The notes under the pieces are model-generated. The model had not been told where the DNA came from and did not search any database. It worked only from the letters and a program-made list of their open reading frames with translations. The translations under genes and the position numbers were made by a program. A DNA stretch of 64,000 nucleotides from CAVRIA01 sp963721115 (GTDB lineage Bacteria > Desulfobacterota > Binatia > HRBIN30 > CADEER01): positions 682,001-746,000 of the forward strand of contig CAVRIA010000004.1 in NCBI GenBank assembly GCA_963721115.1, given 5' to 3'. This document shows positions 44,895 to 56,014 of this stretch, piece after piece; position 1 is the stretch's first letter, and each line of letters opens with the position of its first letter.

Positions 44895-46175
44895 TCAGCC
44901 GCGCGCCAGGATCTGCTCGACGGCGGCGCGCTGGACGCAGATGGCGACCAGCTCCATGGCCTCGCGGATCTCTTCGAGCACCGGCAGCGAGGGCGCGATG
45001 CGGATGTTGCGGTCGCGCGGGTCGCGGCCGTACGGGAACGTGGCGCCGGCCTTGGTGAGCTTCACCCCGGCTTCGGCGGCCAGGGCCACGACGCGCGCCG
45101 CGCAGCCTTCAACGGTGTCGAGGCTGAGGAAGTAGCCGCCGTTCGGCCGGCTCCACTCGGCGATGGCCTTGCCGCCGAGCTCGCGTTCGAAAATCTCGGT
45201 GACCGCGGCGAACTTGGGGCGCAGCAATGCCGCGTGCTTCTTCATGTGAGCTTCGATGCCGGCTCGGTCGCGGAAGAAGCGCACGTGGCGCAACTGGTTG
45301 AGCTTGTCCGGCCCGATCGTGCGGACCGCCATCCCCTGGGCGAAGTGGCGCAGGTTCGCCTCGCTGGCCGCGATCATCGCCACGCCGGCGCCGGCGAAGC
45401 TGATCTTGGACGTCGAGCCGAAGGTCAGAACCCGGTCGGCGTGGCCCGCCTTCTTGCAGGCCTGCAGGAGGTTAGCGAGCCGGTCCGCCGTATCGCTCAG
45501 GTGGTGGACGGCGTAGGCATTATCCCAGACGATGCGGAAGTCGGGGGCGGCCGTTTTCATCCGCGCCAGGCGCTCGACGACCTCGTCGGAGAACGTGACC
45601 CCGGTCGGATTGCTGTACTTGGGGACACACCAGATTCCCTTGACGGCGACGTCGGCGGCGGCGAGCCGCTCTACTTCGCCCATGTCCGGACCGCCGCCGT
45701 GCATGGACACGGCGATCATCCGGATGCCGAAGCGCTCGCAGATGGCGAAGTGGCGGTCGTAGCCCGGGCTCGGGCACAGAAACGTCACTTCTCGCCCTCC
45801 CCAGGGACCCTCGCCGCCCGGCACGCCGCGCAGAAGGGCCTGCACGATCGCGTCGTGCATGAGCTCCAGGCTGGAGTTGCCGGCGACGATGATCTCGCTC
45901 GGCTCCACCTCGAGCACCTGGGCGAACAGCTCGCGCGCCTCCGGCAGACCCTCGAGAACGCCGTAGTTGCGGCAATCCGTCCCGTCGGCGGCGCGGTAGT
46001 CGCCGTCACCGAGGCAGGCGAGGAGGCCGAGAGACAGGTCGAGTTGCTGCGGAGAGGGCTTGCCGCGCGTCATGTCGAGCGACAGGTCACGCCTCCGAAA
46101 CGCCTCGTAGCGCTCGCGCAGTCGCACCGCTTCGCGCTCGAGATCACTCGACTGCATCGACTGAAAATCGCTCAC
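44895..46175 (-). CDS. PLP-dependent aminotransferase, type Ic (MocR-like aminotransferase fold)
   Basis: 426 residues, fold type I. The N-terminus LSLDMTRGKPSPQQLDLSLG and the segments VAGNSSLELMHDAIVQALLR, PSPGYDRHFAICERFGI, WCVPKYSNPTGVTFSDEVV and FGSTSKISFAGAGVAMIAAS (Schiff-base lysine in STSK) fit the Aminotran_MocR/aspartate aminotransferase type Ic group. The start is GTG 46175, five bases after GGAGGG; an earlier reading extends through non-coding sequence. It transfers an amino group between an amino acid (aspartate or similar) and a 2-oxoacid. The acyl-CoA dehydrogenase gene lies 123 bases upstream on the same strand. Confidence 0.88.
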   Translation of the reverse strand: MSDFQSMQSSDLEREAVRLRERYEAFRRRDLSLDMTRGKPSPQQLDLSLGLLACLGDGDYRAADGTDCRNYGVLEGLPEARELFAQVLEVEPSEIIVAGNSSLELMHDAIVQALLRGVPGGEGPWGGREVTFLCPSPGYDRHFAICERFGIRMIAVSMHGGGPDMGEVERLAAADVAVKGIWCVPKYSNPTGVTFSDEVVERLARMKTAAPDFRIVWDNAYAVHHLSDTADRLANLLQACKKAGHADRVLTFGSTSKISFAGAGVAMIAASEANLRHFAQGMAVRTIGPDKLNQLRHVRFFRDRAGIEAHMKKHAALLRPKFAAVTEIFERELGGKAIAEWSRPNGGYFLSLDTVEGCAARVVALAAEAGVKLTKAGATFPYGRDPRDRNIRIAPSLPVLEEIREAMELVAICVQRAAVEQILARG

Positions 46176-46298
46176 CACACCCTCCGATTCGCCTCGTCGG
46201 CGCTCGCCTTTCCCCTCTACTACGACCGGGACGGAGCGGCAATGCGGGTGGGTTCGCCGCCCGGTTCCGCGCAACCGGACGGCGACTCGAGGCGACGG

Positions 46299-48208
46299 TC
46301 AGGCGGCGGTGACGTTGTTCTCGTCGCGGCTCTGCGTGATGTAGCGGGTCTTGAACGACTCGTCCGTGAAGCCGAGATCCATGCGCCCCTTGGCCAGCCA
46401 TTCGGTCTGTCCCTTCATGACCACGGCGGCGACGCGGTTGAGACGCGCATCCTCGTTGCTCCACAGGTCGCTGAAGGACTTCTTCACCCGGCGCTCGGCC
46501 AGGCGGCAGAAGAGATCCGCCAGCTCCAGGGCCCTGGCGGCATCGGGGTGCCCGTCGTCGCGCATGCGACGGGCGTGCGACAGCGTCGCCGACATGGCGA
46601 ACAGCTCCATGACGATGTCGACGCAGCGGAACAGGAAGCCCTGCTTGCGCTCCATCTTGGCCTGGTAGACAGCCATGCCGTGGAAGCTCGAACGCGCCAG
46701 CTTGCGGGCGCTGCGCTCGATGAAGCGCAGGTGACGCGCCAGCGGGCCCCAGTCCGAGAAGCGGGTGAAGCTGCGTCGAGCCCCTTGAACCACAGCGGCG
46801 GGTACCACTTGGCGTAGTAGCCGAGGATCTTCGGCATCGCCGCCAGCTTCTGCGAGGCGCCGTTCTTCGGATCGATCATGGCGCCCGCGACCTGCAGGTG
46901 CTTGTCGACCGCCTCGCGCGCCATGAACAGGTGCATGACCTCGCTCGATCCCTCGAAGATGAGGTTGATGCGGCAGTCGCGCATGATGCGCTCGACCGGG
47001 ATCGGCGTCTCGCCGCGCCCCGCGAGCGAGCGCTCGGTCTCGTAGCCGCGTCCGCCGCGGATCTGCAGGGTCTGGTCGACGATCTCCCAGGCGCGCACCG
47101 TGTTCCACTCCTTGGCGGCGGCGGCTTCGAGGCGGATGTCGTAGCCGCCGCGATCGGCCATCTGGCTGGCGAGAGCTGGCGATCGAGTCCATCGCGAAGG
47201 TGGTGGCGGCCATGTCGGCGAGGCGGTGCGCGACCGCCTCGTGCTTCCAGATGGGGACGCCCCACTGGCTGCGCGCGGCGCGACCAGCCGCGGCAGATCT
47301 CCAAGCACTGCTTGGCGATGCCGGCGCAGGCGGCGGGCAGGGTCAGGCGGCCGGTGTTGAGGGTGATCAGCGCGATCTTGAGCCCCTTGCCCTCCTCGCC
47401 GATCAGGTTCTCGCGCGGCACGCGCACGTCCTGGAAGCTGATCGACGCCGTTGGCGAGCGCCTTGAGGCCCATGAAGTGGCAGCGGTACTCGACCTTGAC
47501 GCCGGGCCATTCGGTCTCGACGACGAAGGCGCTGATCTTCTTGGTCTCGGGGTTGCGGGCCATGACGACCAGCAACTCGGCGATCGTTCCGTTCGTGCAC
47601 CACAGCTTCTCGCCGTTGAGGACGAAGAAGTCGCCCTGCGGCTCGGCGGTGGTCGAGAGGCTCGCCGGATCGGAGCCGACGTGCGGCTCGGTCAGCGCGA
47701 AAGCGGAGATCGCGCCGGCGGCGCAGCGCGGCAGGTACTTCTTCTTCTGCTCGGGGGTGCCGAAGAGCTTGAGCGGCTGCGGCACGCCGATCGACTGGTG
47801 GGCGGACAGCAGCGCCGTGACGTTCCCGTCGTAGCTGCCGACCATCTCCATGACCTTGCAGTACTCGCTGACGGTGAAGCCGAGGCCGCCGTACTCCTTC
47901 GGGATCTTCATGCCGAAGGCGCCGAGCTTGCGCAGCCCGTCGACGACGTTCTCCGGGTACTCGCCGGTCTCGTCGATCGCGACGGAGTCGACCTCCTTCA
48001 GGAGGAACTCCCGCAGATCCTCGTAGAACTTGGTGAACTCCGGTCGCTCCGCGCCCGCGGTCGGGAAGGGATGAACGAGATCGATGGAGAAATCGCCCAG
48101 AAACAGCTCGCGCAAGAAGCCGCGTCCCGCCCACTCGGTCTCGCGCGATTCCTCGGCGACCCGCCGCGATTCCTCTTCGCTCGTCATCCGCTCTGTGGTT
48201 GAACTCAT
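46299..48208 (-). CDS. Acyl-CoA dehydrogenase family protein, about four frameshifts
   Basis: About 636 residues. It has the FAD-dependent fold: SEYCKVMEMVGSYDGNVTAL, FALTEPHVGSDPASLSTTAE (active FAD loop), FVLNGEKLWCTNGTIAELLV, then VRVPRENLIGEEGKGLKIAL, and TLQIRGGRGYETERSLAGRG near the C-terminal domain, with an extra C-terminal helical segment (FLFRCVDIVMELFAMSATLS). The frame changes near 47450, 47285, 47175 and 46768, but every piece stays conserved and in order. This is a dense run of indel errors or, less likely, a decaying gene. GAGAGAAGG precedes ATG 48208. It oxidises an acyl-CoA to the enoyl-CoA; the substrate is not known. Confidence 0.85.
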
Positions 48209-48699
48209 GACCTTCTCTCCTTCTCTGACTTTTTTCGGCGCAGGCTCGGAGCGCCGGCAAGCGAGTCGACTCCGCCCCCGTTGCGGCCCGGATAGGAGGG
48301 GGGTCTCGCGCCATTCCCGCCCCTCCGAGGCGACTGAAATCAGATAAGCAACTTCTGCTCCCCCGAGGTCGGCGGGGAAACGAACGGCGACTCCGTCCGA
48401 CGACGCCCCGGCGCCGTCCCCCACGCCTCGAAACTGAGAAACCGTTTCCTCATTCGTTCACCAAGATGCGAACACCCGCCGGACCACGCGCGGTGGCTCG
48501 GCCATCCGATTCCGACGGCTGCCGCGATTTGCTCGAATTTCTCCCCCAACGATGGCTGCGGGGTCGCACCACCGGATCGGTCCGGTCCCTGCCTACCCGC
48601 GCCCGTCAAAACCTGAAAACTCTATCAAGAGTGCCGCTGGCGCGCCAGATGCGGTTCCGAAACTGGTCGCCGTACCGGTCGAGGTGGTATGTCGCGCTC
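48209..48699. other. Divergent intergenic region, nothing recognised
   Basis: About 490 bases between the acyl-CoA dehydrogenase and the VOC protein. It has A/T-richer patches (for example near 48610-48630) that could hold promoters, but no well-spaced hexamer pair, no protein-like reading and no clear RNA structure were found. Confidence 0.5.
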
Positions 48700-49557
48700 A
48701 TGCTGCAGACCCTGGACCACGTGGTGATCGCCGTGCACGACCTGGCGGCGGCCATCGACGACTACGCCCAGCTGCTCGGACGCCCACCCACCTGGCGCGG
48801 CCGCCACCCGGAGTTGGGTACGGCGAACGCCCTGTTCCCCGTCGAGAACGCCTACCTGGAGCTCCTGTCCCCGGTCGGGGAGGGGCCGGTGGCCGAGCAC
48901 CTCGGGCGGCGGCTTGCCGGCGCCGGGGATGGGCTGTTCGCCCTCGCGTTCGGTACGGCCGACGCCTCGCAATGTGCGGCGCTGCTGCGCGGTCAGGGCC
49001 TGCCGGCCGGCGATCCCGTCGACGGCGGCGGCATCGAGGAGGGGACCGGCAGGGAGCGGCGCTGGCGCAGCGTGTTCCTGCCGTCCAGTGCCACGCGCGG
49101 CGTCTGGCTGTTCGCCATTCAGCATCTATCACCGGCCGACCGGTTGCCGGGCGGCGCGGCGGCGGGCGAGATGGGCGCGGTGGTGAGTGGGCTCGATCAC
49201 GTGGTCGTCACGACCTCCGACCCCGAGGGCGCGATCGCGCTCTACCGCGACCGGTTGGGGCTGCGCCTGGCGCTCGATCGCCGTTTCGAGCAGCGCGGCG
49301 TGCGTCTACTCTTCTTCCGCATCGGCGGAGTCACGGTGGAGATCGCCGCCGGATTGGCGGCGCCGGCGACGGGCGAGGGCGACCGTCTGTGGGGAGTCGC
49401 CCATCGGGTGGCGGACGTGGAGGCGGCGCGGCGGCGCCTGGCGGACCAGGGGTTCGACGTATCGGACGTACGCGCCGGCAACAAGCCGGGGACGCGCGTT
49501 TGCACCGTGCGCAGCCGTACGTGTGGCGTCGCCACGCTGCTGATCGGCCCCGCCTAG
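48700..49557 (+). CDS. Two-domain VOC (glyoxalase-like) family protein
   Basis: 285 residues with two vicinal-oxygen-chelate modules: LQTLDHVVIAVHDLAAAIDD in the first and VVSGLDHVVVTTSDPEGAIA in the second, each followed by a beta-strand repeat ending in VENAYLELLSPVG or FRIGGVTVEIAAGL. The H of each DHVV and the E of YLELL or VEIAA are the expected metal ligands. The start could be ATG 48700 or further upstream; no strong ribosome site decides. Substrate unknown. It converges on the DoxX gene after 12 bases. Confidence 0.82.
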   Translation: MLQTLDHVVIAVHDLAAAIDDYAQLLGRPPTWRGRHPELGTANALFPVENAYLELLSPVGEGPVAEHLGRRLAGAGDGLFALAFGTADASQCAALLRGQGLPAGDPVDGGGIEEGTGRERRWRSVFLPSSATRGVWLFAIQHLSPADRLPGGAAAGEMGAVVSGLDHVVVTTSDPEGAIALYRDRLGLRLALDRRFEQRGVRLLFFRIGGVTVEIAAGLAAPATGEGDRLWGVAHRVADVEAARRRLADQGFDVSDVRAGNKPGTRVCTVRSRTCGVATLLIGPA

Positions 49558-49569
49558 CCGGTGATCGAG

Positions 49570-50019
49570 CTACGGCACTTCGACCTTCCGCCGGCGCGGA
49601 CCGGTGCGCAGGAGGGAGTCGAGCGACAGGCGCCCTCCGCCGGTGAACAACAGAGTGAGAAAGGGGACGGCGTAGGTCAGGGCCAGCTCTTTCTTCACCC
49701 ACGGGTCGCCGGCATGGACCACGAAGGCGGCGACGAGCATGGTGATCAGCGGCGGCAACGCCGAGAGCCGTGTCGCGACTCCGAGCACGACGAGCAGCGA
49801 ACAGACCGCTTCGGCGAAGGTGGCGAGCGCCAGGCTCGCGTGCGGCCCGACGCCGAGGGGATCGGGGAACAGCGCCGCCTTCGCTCCGAAGGACAGCAGC
49901 TTGTCCAGCCCGTGCCCGGCGAAGAGCAAACCGCCGGCCCCGACGCGCAGGATCAGCAGGCCGATCGACTGCAACATGGAGCTTGTCGGTCCCGTTCGCG
50001 TGCCGTCGCCGTTCACCAC
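49570..50019 (-). CDS. DoxX family membrane protein
   Basis: Up to 149 residues with four hydrophobic helices typical of DoxX: SIGLLILRVGAGGLLFAGHG with the conserved GHGLDKL, LALATFAEAVCSLLVVLGVA, RLSALPPLITMLVAAFVVHA and ALTYAVPFLTLLFTGGG. GTG 50019 overlaps the SDR stop by seven bases; ATG 49977 is an alternative start. It sits at the inner membrane, function poorly known (sometimes linked to redox stress). Co-transcribed with the upstream SDR gene. Confidence 0.85.
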   Translation of the reverse strand: MVNGDGTRTGPTSSMLQSIGLLILRVGAGGLLFAGHGLDKLLSFGAKAALFPDPLGVGPHASLALATFAEAVCSLLVVLGVATRLSALPPLITMLVAAFVVHAGDPWVKKELALTYAVPFLTLLFTGGGRLSLDSLLRTGPRRRKVEVP

Positions 50020-50714
50020 TGCTCCCCGAAGGGGCGGACGTCGAGCTCGAAGGTCCAGGCGGACGGCTTCTGTCGCACGACCTGCAGCACCGTTTCCGCG
50101 ATGTCGTCAGGCTGCAGGAAGAAATCGTCCGGCTTGCCGGGCAACATCTGGCGCGTGCGCGGGATGTCGATCACGCCGTCGACCACGATGTAGGAGACGT
50201 GAATGCGGCGCGGGCCGAGAGAGCGCGCCATGGACTGGGCGAGGGACCGCTGCGCCGCCTTGGCGGAGGCGAACGGGGCGAAGTTGGCGCCACCGCGCAG
50301 CGCCGCGGTCGCACCGATGACGACGATGTTCCCGCCGCCCGCGGTCAGCATGTCGGCAGCGGCCTCGCGCCCGCAGAGCAGCAGCGCCAGCGCGTTCGTG
50401 CGCCAGCTCTGCTCGAGTACCTCGGCCGTCGTGTCGAGAAAGGAGGCGAAGACACCGCTGCCGGCGTTGTGGATCAGGATGTTGACCGGCCCGAGATCGG
50501 CGCGGATGCGCGAGAAAGCCGCCTGTACGTCCTGCGGGCTGGCGACGTCGGCGCGGTAGCCTCGCGCGCCGGGGATCTGCGCCTCCATCTGACGCAGGCG
50601 CTCCTCCGAACGGGCGAGCATGGCGACGCCATAGCCCGCGGCGGCGAACGTCCTCGACAGCGACGCGCCATTTCCCGGGCCGACGCCGGTGATCACGCAG
50701 ACTGGCTTCGACAT
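50013..50714 (-). CDS. Short-chain dehydrogenase/reductase family protein lacking the catalytic tyrosine
   Basis: 233 residues, Rossmann fold. The cofactor motif is VITGVGPGNGASLSRTFA (GxxxGxG), and NILIHNAGSG is the NAG motif. The YxxxK position reads FASAK (FAPFASAKAAQRSL): the lysine is kept but tyrosine is phenylalanine. Ser of the triad may be present in the preceding VVIGATAALRG region only as an altered residue. It may be a non-classical reductase or a binding protein. It is coupled to DoxX by a seven-base overlap. Confidence 0.85.
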   Translation of the reverse strand: MSKPVCVITGVGPGNGASLSRTFAAAGYGVAMLARSEERLRQMEAQIPGARGYRADVASPQDVQAAFSRIRADLGPVNILIHNAGSGVFASFLDTTAEVLEQSWRTNALALLLCGREAAADMLTAGGGNIVVIGATAALRGGANFAPFASAKAAQRSLAQSMARSLGPRRIHVSYIVVDGVIDIPRTRQMLPGKPDDFFLQPDDIAETVLQVVRQKPSAWTFELDVRPFGEQW

Positions 50715-50883
50715 CGAGGGCCTCCTCGCGCCCGGACGGCACCTCCGTACCCCCGGACGGCCTGACTGGGGAATTGAGGCAGCGAACCGGGGCCCGCGTC
50801 AAGCGCAGTGCGATGCTGTGTGAAGTGGCGACCGCGGCGAAACAGCGAGATGAGCCCCCGCCGAACGCGCCGCGGAAGACGGC

Positions 50884-51237
50884 TCAGTAGCCGCCGCGCG
50901 ACCTGCCGCCGCCACCGCCACCGCCGCGGCCGCGGCCGTAGCCACCACCACCACCGCCGCCGTAGCCGCCGCCACCGCCGCCGCCGGTGCGCTCACGCGC
51001 CTCGCTGACCTTGAGCGGACGTCCGTCGACATCCTGTCCGTCCAGTGCCTGAATGGCCTTCTGGGCGTCTTCGGACGACTCCATCTCCACGAAGGCGAAG
51101 CCGCGCGATCGACCCGTAGCGCGATCGGTGATGACCGACACAGAGGTCACGCTGCGGCCGTCCGCGCCGAACGCCGCGCGCAAGCTGTCCTCCGTGGTGT
51201 CGTAGGAAAGATTTCCCACGTACAGTTTGGTCCCCAT
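50884..51237 (-). CDS. RRM-type RNA-binding protein with glycine-rich tail
   Basis: 117 residues. The RNP motifs are KLYVGNLSYDTTEDSL (RNP2) and RSRGFAFVEMESSEDA (RNP1), followed by QALDGQDVDGRPLKVSEARE. The last 35 residues are glycine-rich with arginine and tyrosine (GGYGRGRGGGG). Such proteins, often cold-induced in bacteria, act as RNA chaperones. The start is taken as ATG 51237 (MGTKLYVG); the frame extends upstream to 51321 without homology. A T-rich stretch before the gene could be part of a leader. Confidence 0.92.
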   Translation of the reverse strand: MGTKLYVGNLSYDTTEDSLRAAFGADGRSVTSVSVITDRATGRSRGFAFVEMESSEDAQKAIQALDGQDVDGRPLKVSEARERTGGGGGGGYGGGGGGGYGRGRGGGGGGGRSRGGY

Positions 51238-51394
51238 TGCCCATCGCCCTTTCTTGCTCGCGCGACCTTCGGTGGAAGCCGATATTCTCGGCGCGAACAC
51301 ATTTTCGAGTGGCCGCAGCATAGCCCAGGCCGTCCGAGTACGGAAGGGGCGCGCGCCGCCTTTTTTTGGACCTGACCTCGTCGGCGGGGGGAGC

Positions 51395-52465
51395 TCAGCG
51401 CAGCCCGCGTCGAATCATCTCCTCGGCGATCTGCACCGCGTTGGTGGCGGCTCCCTTGCGCAGGTTGTCCGACACCTCCCAGAGCCACAGGCGATCGGTG
51501 GTGAAATCCTTGCGGATGCGACCGACGAGCACATCGTCGCACCCTGCCACGTCGGCGGGCGTGGGGAAGCGGTTGTGCGCCGGATCGTCGACCACCTGCA
51601 CGCCGGGGAAGGCGGCCAGCGCTTCGCGCGCCGCCTGCGGCGAAAGAGGTCTCTCGGTTTCGATCAACACGGTGGCGGAGTGACCGACGGGTACGGGCAC
51701 GCGCACGCAGGTCATGCTGACCTCGAGGGCCGGCATCTCGAGAATCTTGCGCGTCTCCTCGAGCAGCTTGACCTCCTCGGTGGAGTAGCCGTCGTCGCGA
51801 AACTTCTCGCACAGGGGCACGGCGTTGTAGGCGATCGGGGCGGCGAAGGTTTTGCAGCGCGCCTTCTCGCCGCGTGCTACGGCGGCGATCTGGGCGTCGA
51901 GCTCGTCCAGCCCGGGCTTGCCGGCGCCGCTCACCGCCTGAAGGGTGGTGACGACGATGCTGCGCAGACCGGCGGCACGGCGGATCGGCTCGAGCGCCAT
52001 CACGAATCCGATCGTCGTGCAGTTCGGACAGGCGATGATGCCTCGGTGCCGGACGAGCGCCTGCGGGTTCACCTCGGGGACGATCAGCGGGACCTCTTCG
52101 TCGAGCCGCCAGGTACTCGATTTGTCGATGACCACGGCGCCACGAGCGGCGGCCTCCGGCGCCAGATCCTTCGAGAGGGACCCGGTGGCGGCAAAGAAGA
52201 CGAAGTCAGCGCCGTCGAATGCCTCGGCGCAAGCCTGGCGGACGGGCAGGTCGCGCCCGGCGAAGCGGACGGTCGTGCCGGCGGAGCGCTCGCTGGCCAG
52301 CGGGCGAAGCTCCGCCAGGGGGAAGTGGCGCTCGGCGAGCACCCTGAGCAGGACCTCACCTACGGCGCCGGTCGCCCCGACGATGGCGACGTTGTACCTC
52401 TTGCGCGCGGCTTCGTTGCCGCGCGTGCTCCGCTGCTCGGCGAGTCCTTCCATCGCCGGGATCAT
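51395..52465 (-). CDS. asd: Aspartate-semialdehyde dehydrogenase
   Basis: Reduces aspartyl phosphate to the semialdehyde for lysine, threonine and methionine synthesis and for diaminopimelate. 356 residues. NADP motif NVAIVGATGAVGEVLLRVL; active site GIIACPNCTTIG with Cys149; LQAVSGAGKPGLDEL and VPVPVGHSATVLIE supply substrate residues. The first 20 residues are basic and may not be translated, since no ribosome site favours the first ATG (52465) over 52453. It lies between the RRM gene and typA with short gaps on the same strand. Confidence 0.94.
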   Translation of the reverse strand: MIPAMEGLAEQRSTRGNEAARKRYNVAIVGATGAVGEVLLRVLAERHFPLAELRPLASERSAGTTVRFAGRDLPVRQACAEAFDGADFVFFAATGSLSKDLAPEAAARGAVVIDKSSTWRLDEEVPLIVPEVNPQALVRHRGIIACPNCTTIGFVMALEPIRRAAGLRSIVVTTLQAVSGAGKPGLDELDAQIAAVARGEKARCKTFAAPIAYNAVPLCEKFRDDGYSTEEVKLLEETRKILEMPALEVSMTCVRVPVPVGHSATVLIETERPLSPQAAREALAAFPGVQVVDDPAHNRFPTPADVAGCDDVLVGRIRKDFTTDRLWLWEVSDNLRKGAATNAVQIAEEMIRRGLR

Positions 52466-52521
52466 CGCCAGGCGTCAGGACGGTGTCAAGGTAGGGAGGC
52501 GCCGCGCCGAGCGCGCAGACC

Positions 52522-54354
<1,833 letters not shown>

Positions 54355-54568
54355 GCCGTGCCGGGGAAAGGGATGCCGTCGCCCCATTTCCCCTTCCTCC
54401 GTGAAGTCGAACGCCGAACGATAACAGTCGACCGCCGCCGGCGCCAGTCGGGGGTGGCAATGGGAGGTCGCGGAGCGGTGACCCGCCGCGGGCGGCGCGG
54501 CGTGGAATCCACGCCCGGTCCGGGCTACAGTCCGAAGAGCGGAGGCTTTAGGTCCGCGGGGGGTCGTC

Positions 54569-56002
54569 GTGTTCGAGGAGATCGAGGATCGCTTCCGGGA
54601 GATCGCTCCGGCGGTCGACCACTGCTCGCTGCGGATCGTCCGCGAGCGCGACGAGCACCTGTCCGTGCGGCGCGGCGTGGTTCAGCCCCCGCGCGTGGCG
54701 GACGACCTCGGCGCCATGGTCACGGTCGTCGAGGATGGGGGCATCGGCTACGCCGCGACGTCCGATCTGAGCGCCGCCGGCCTGCGGCGGGCGGCCGGCC
54801 GGGCGCGCGACTGGGCGCGGAGAACGGCGGGGCGCGTTGTGGTCGACTTTCGATCCGTGCAGCGGCCCGTCGCCAGCGGCGAGTACGAGTCGCGCGTGCG
54901 CGAGCCCTGGGATGGCCGTCCGCTGGCCGAGAAGGTCGATCTGCTGAGCGCGGAGGCCGAGCGCCTCGCGGCGCACGACAGCATCGTGGACTGGGAGGCC
55001 GGTCTGTGGCGCTCCGCGGTGGAGACGCTGCTGGTGTCGGCCGACGGCGGGCGTGTGGCGCAGCGCTTCCACTATCTGCTGCCGACGCTGAGCGCGACCG
55101 CCAACCGCGGAGCGGAGACGCAGACGCGCACCTTCGGCGGGCACGCCTACTGCCGGCAGGGGGGTCTCGAGATCCTGCGAGAGGTCGGCTTCTTCGAGGC
55201 GGCGCCGCGCATCGCCGAGCAGGCGGCGGAGCTGGTGTCGGCGCCGGACTGCCCGTCGGGGACGATGGACCTCGTCTTGGCCCCCGATCAGATGATCCTG
55301 CAGATCCACGAATCCATCGGACACCCGCTGGAACTCGACCGCATTCTGGGGGACGAGCGCAACTACGCCGGAAGCAGCTTCGTCACCCCGGAGATGTTCG
55401 GCACCTACCGCTACGGCTCCGAGCTGCTGAACGTCGTGTTCGATCCGACCCGTCCGGAGCAGCTCGCCAGCTATGCGTTCGACGACGAGGGCCAGCCGGC
55501 CATCCGCACCTACGTCATCCACCAGGGCATCCTCTTGCGCCCGCTCGGTGGCATGATCTCGCAGGCGCGCGCCGGTCTGCCCGGCGTTGCCGGTGCCCGC
55601 GCCTCGAGCTGGAACCGGCCGCCCATCGACCGCATGGCGAACCTGAACCTCGAGCCCGGCAGCGCCCGCTTCGAGGACCTGATCGCGGCGACCGAGAGCG
55701 GGGTGTACATGGAGACCAACTGCTCGTGGTCGATCGACGACGCGCGCAACAAGTTCCAGTTCGGCTGCGAGTGGGCGCGTCTGATCGAGAAGGGGCGGCT
55801 GACGGCGGTGGTGAAGAAGGCGAACTACCGGGGCGTCTCGGCGACGTTCTGGCGCAACCTGGCGCTGGTCGGAGATGACGCGACGTTCGACGTGCTGGGA
55901 ACCCCGTACTGCGGCAAGGGGGAGCCCAACCAAATGATGCGCGTCGGGCACGCCTCGCCGGCCTGCCTGTTCCGCGGCGTCGACGTCTTCGGCGGCGCCT
56001 GA
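54569..56002 (+). CDS. tldD: Metalloprotease TldD
   Basis: 477 residues of the TldD family that with TldE/PmbA degrades peptides such as antitoxins or processes microcin-like peptides. The metal motif is HESIGH (His247, Glu248, His252) within QMILQIHESIGHPLELDRIL, with NCSWSIDDARNKFQFGCEWA and GTPYCGKGEPNQ downstream. The start is a GTG in a divergent gap. TldE follows after 12 bases. Given the peptide-ligase modules in this window, a peptide substrate is conceivable, but TldDE is common. Confidence 0.92.
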   Translation: MFEEIEDRFREIAPAVDHCSLRIVRERDEHLSVRRGVVQPPRVADDLGAMVTVVEDGGIGYAATSDLSAAGLRRAAGRARDWARRTAGRVVVDFRSVQRPVASGEYESRVREPWDGRPLAEKVDLLSAEAERLAAHDSIVDWEAGLWRSAVETLLVSADGGRVAQRFHYLLPTLSATANRGAETQTRTFGGHAYCRQGGLEILREVGFFEAAPRIAEQAAELVSAPDCPSGTMDLVLAPDQMILQIHESIGHPLELDRILGDERNYAGSSFVTPEMFGTYRYGSELLNVVFDPTRPEQLASYAFDDEGQPAIRTYVIHQGILLRPLGGMISQARAGLPGVAGARASSWNRPPIDRMANLNLEPGSARFEDLIAATESGVYMETNCSWSIDDARNKFQFGCEWARLIEKGRLTAVVKKANYRGVSATFWRNLALVGDDATFDVLGTPYCGKGEPNQMMRVGHASPACLFRGVDVFGGA

Positions 56003-56014
56003 GAAGCCTCCGGT

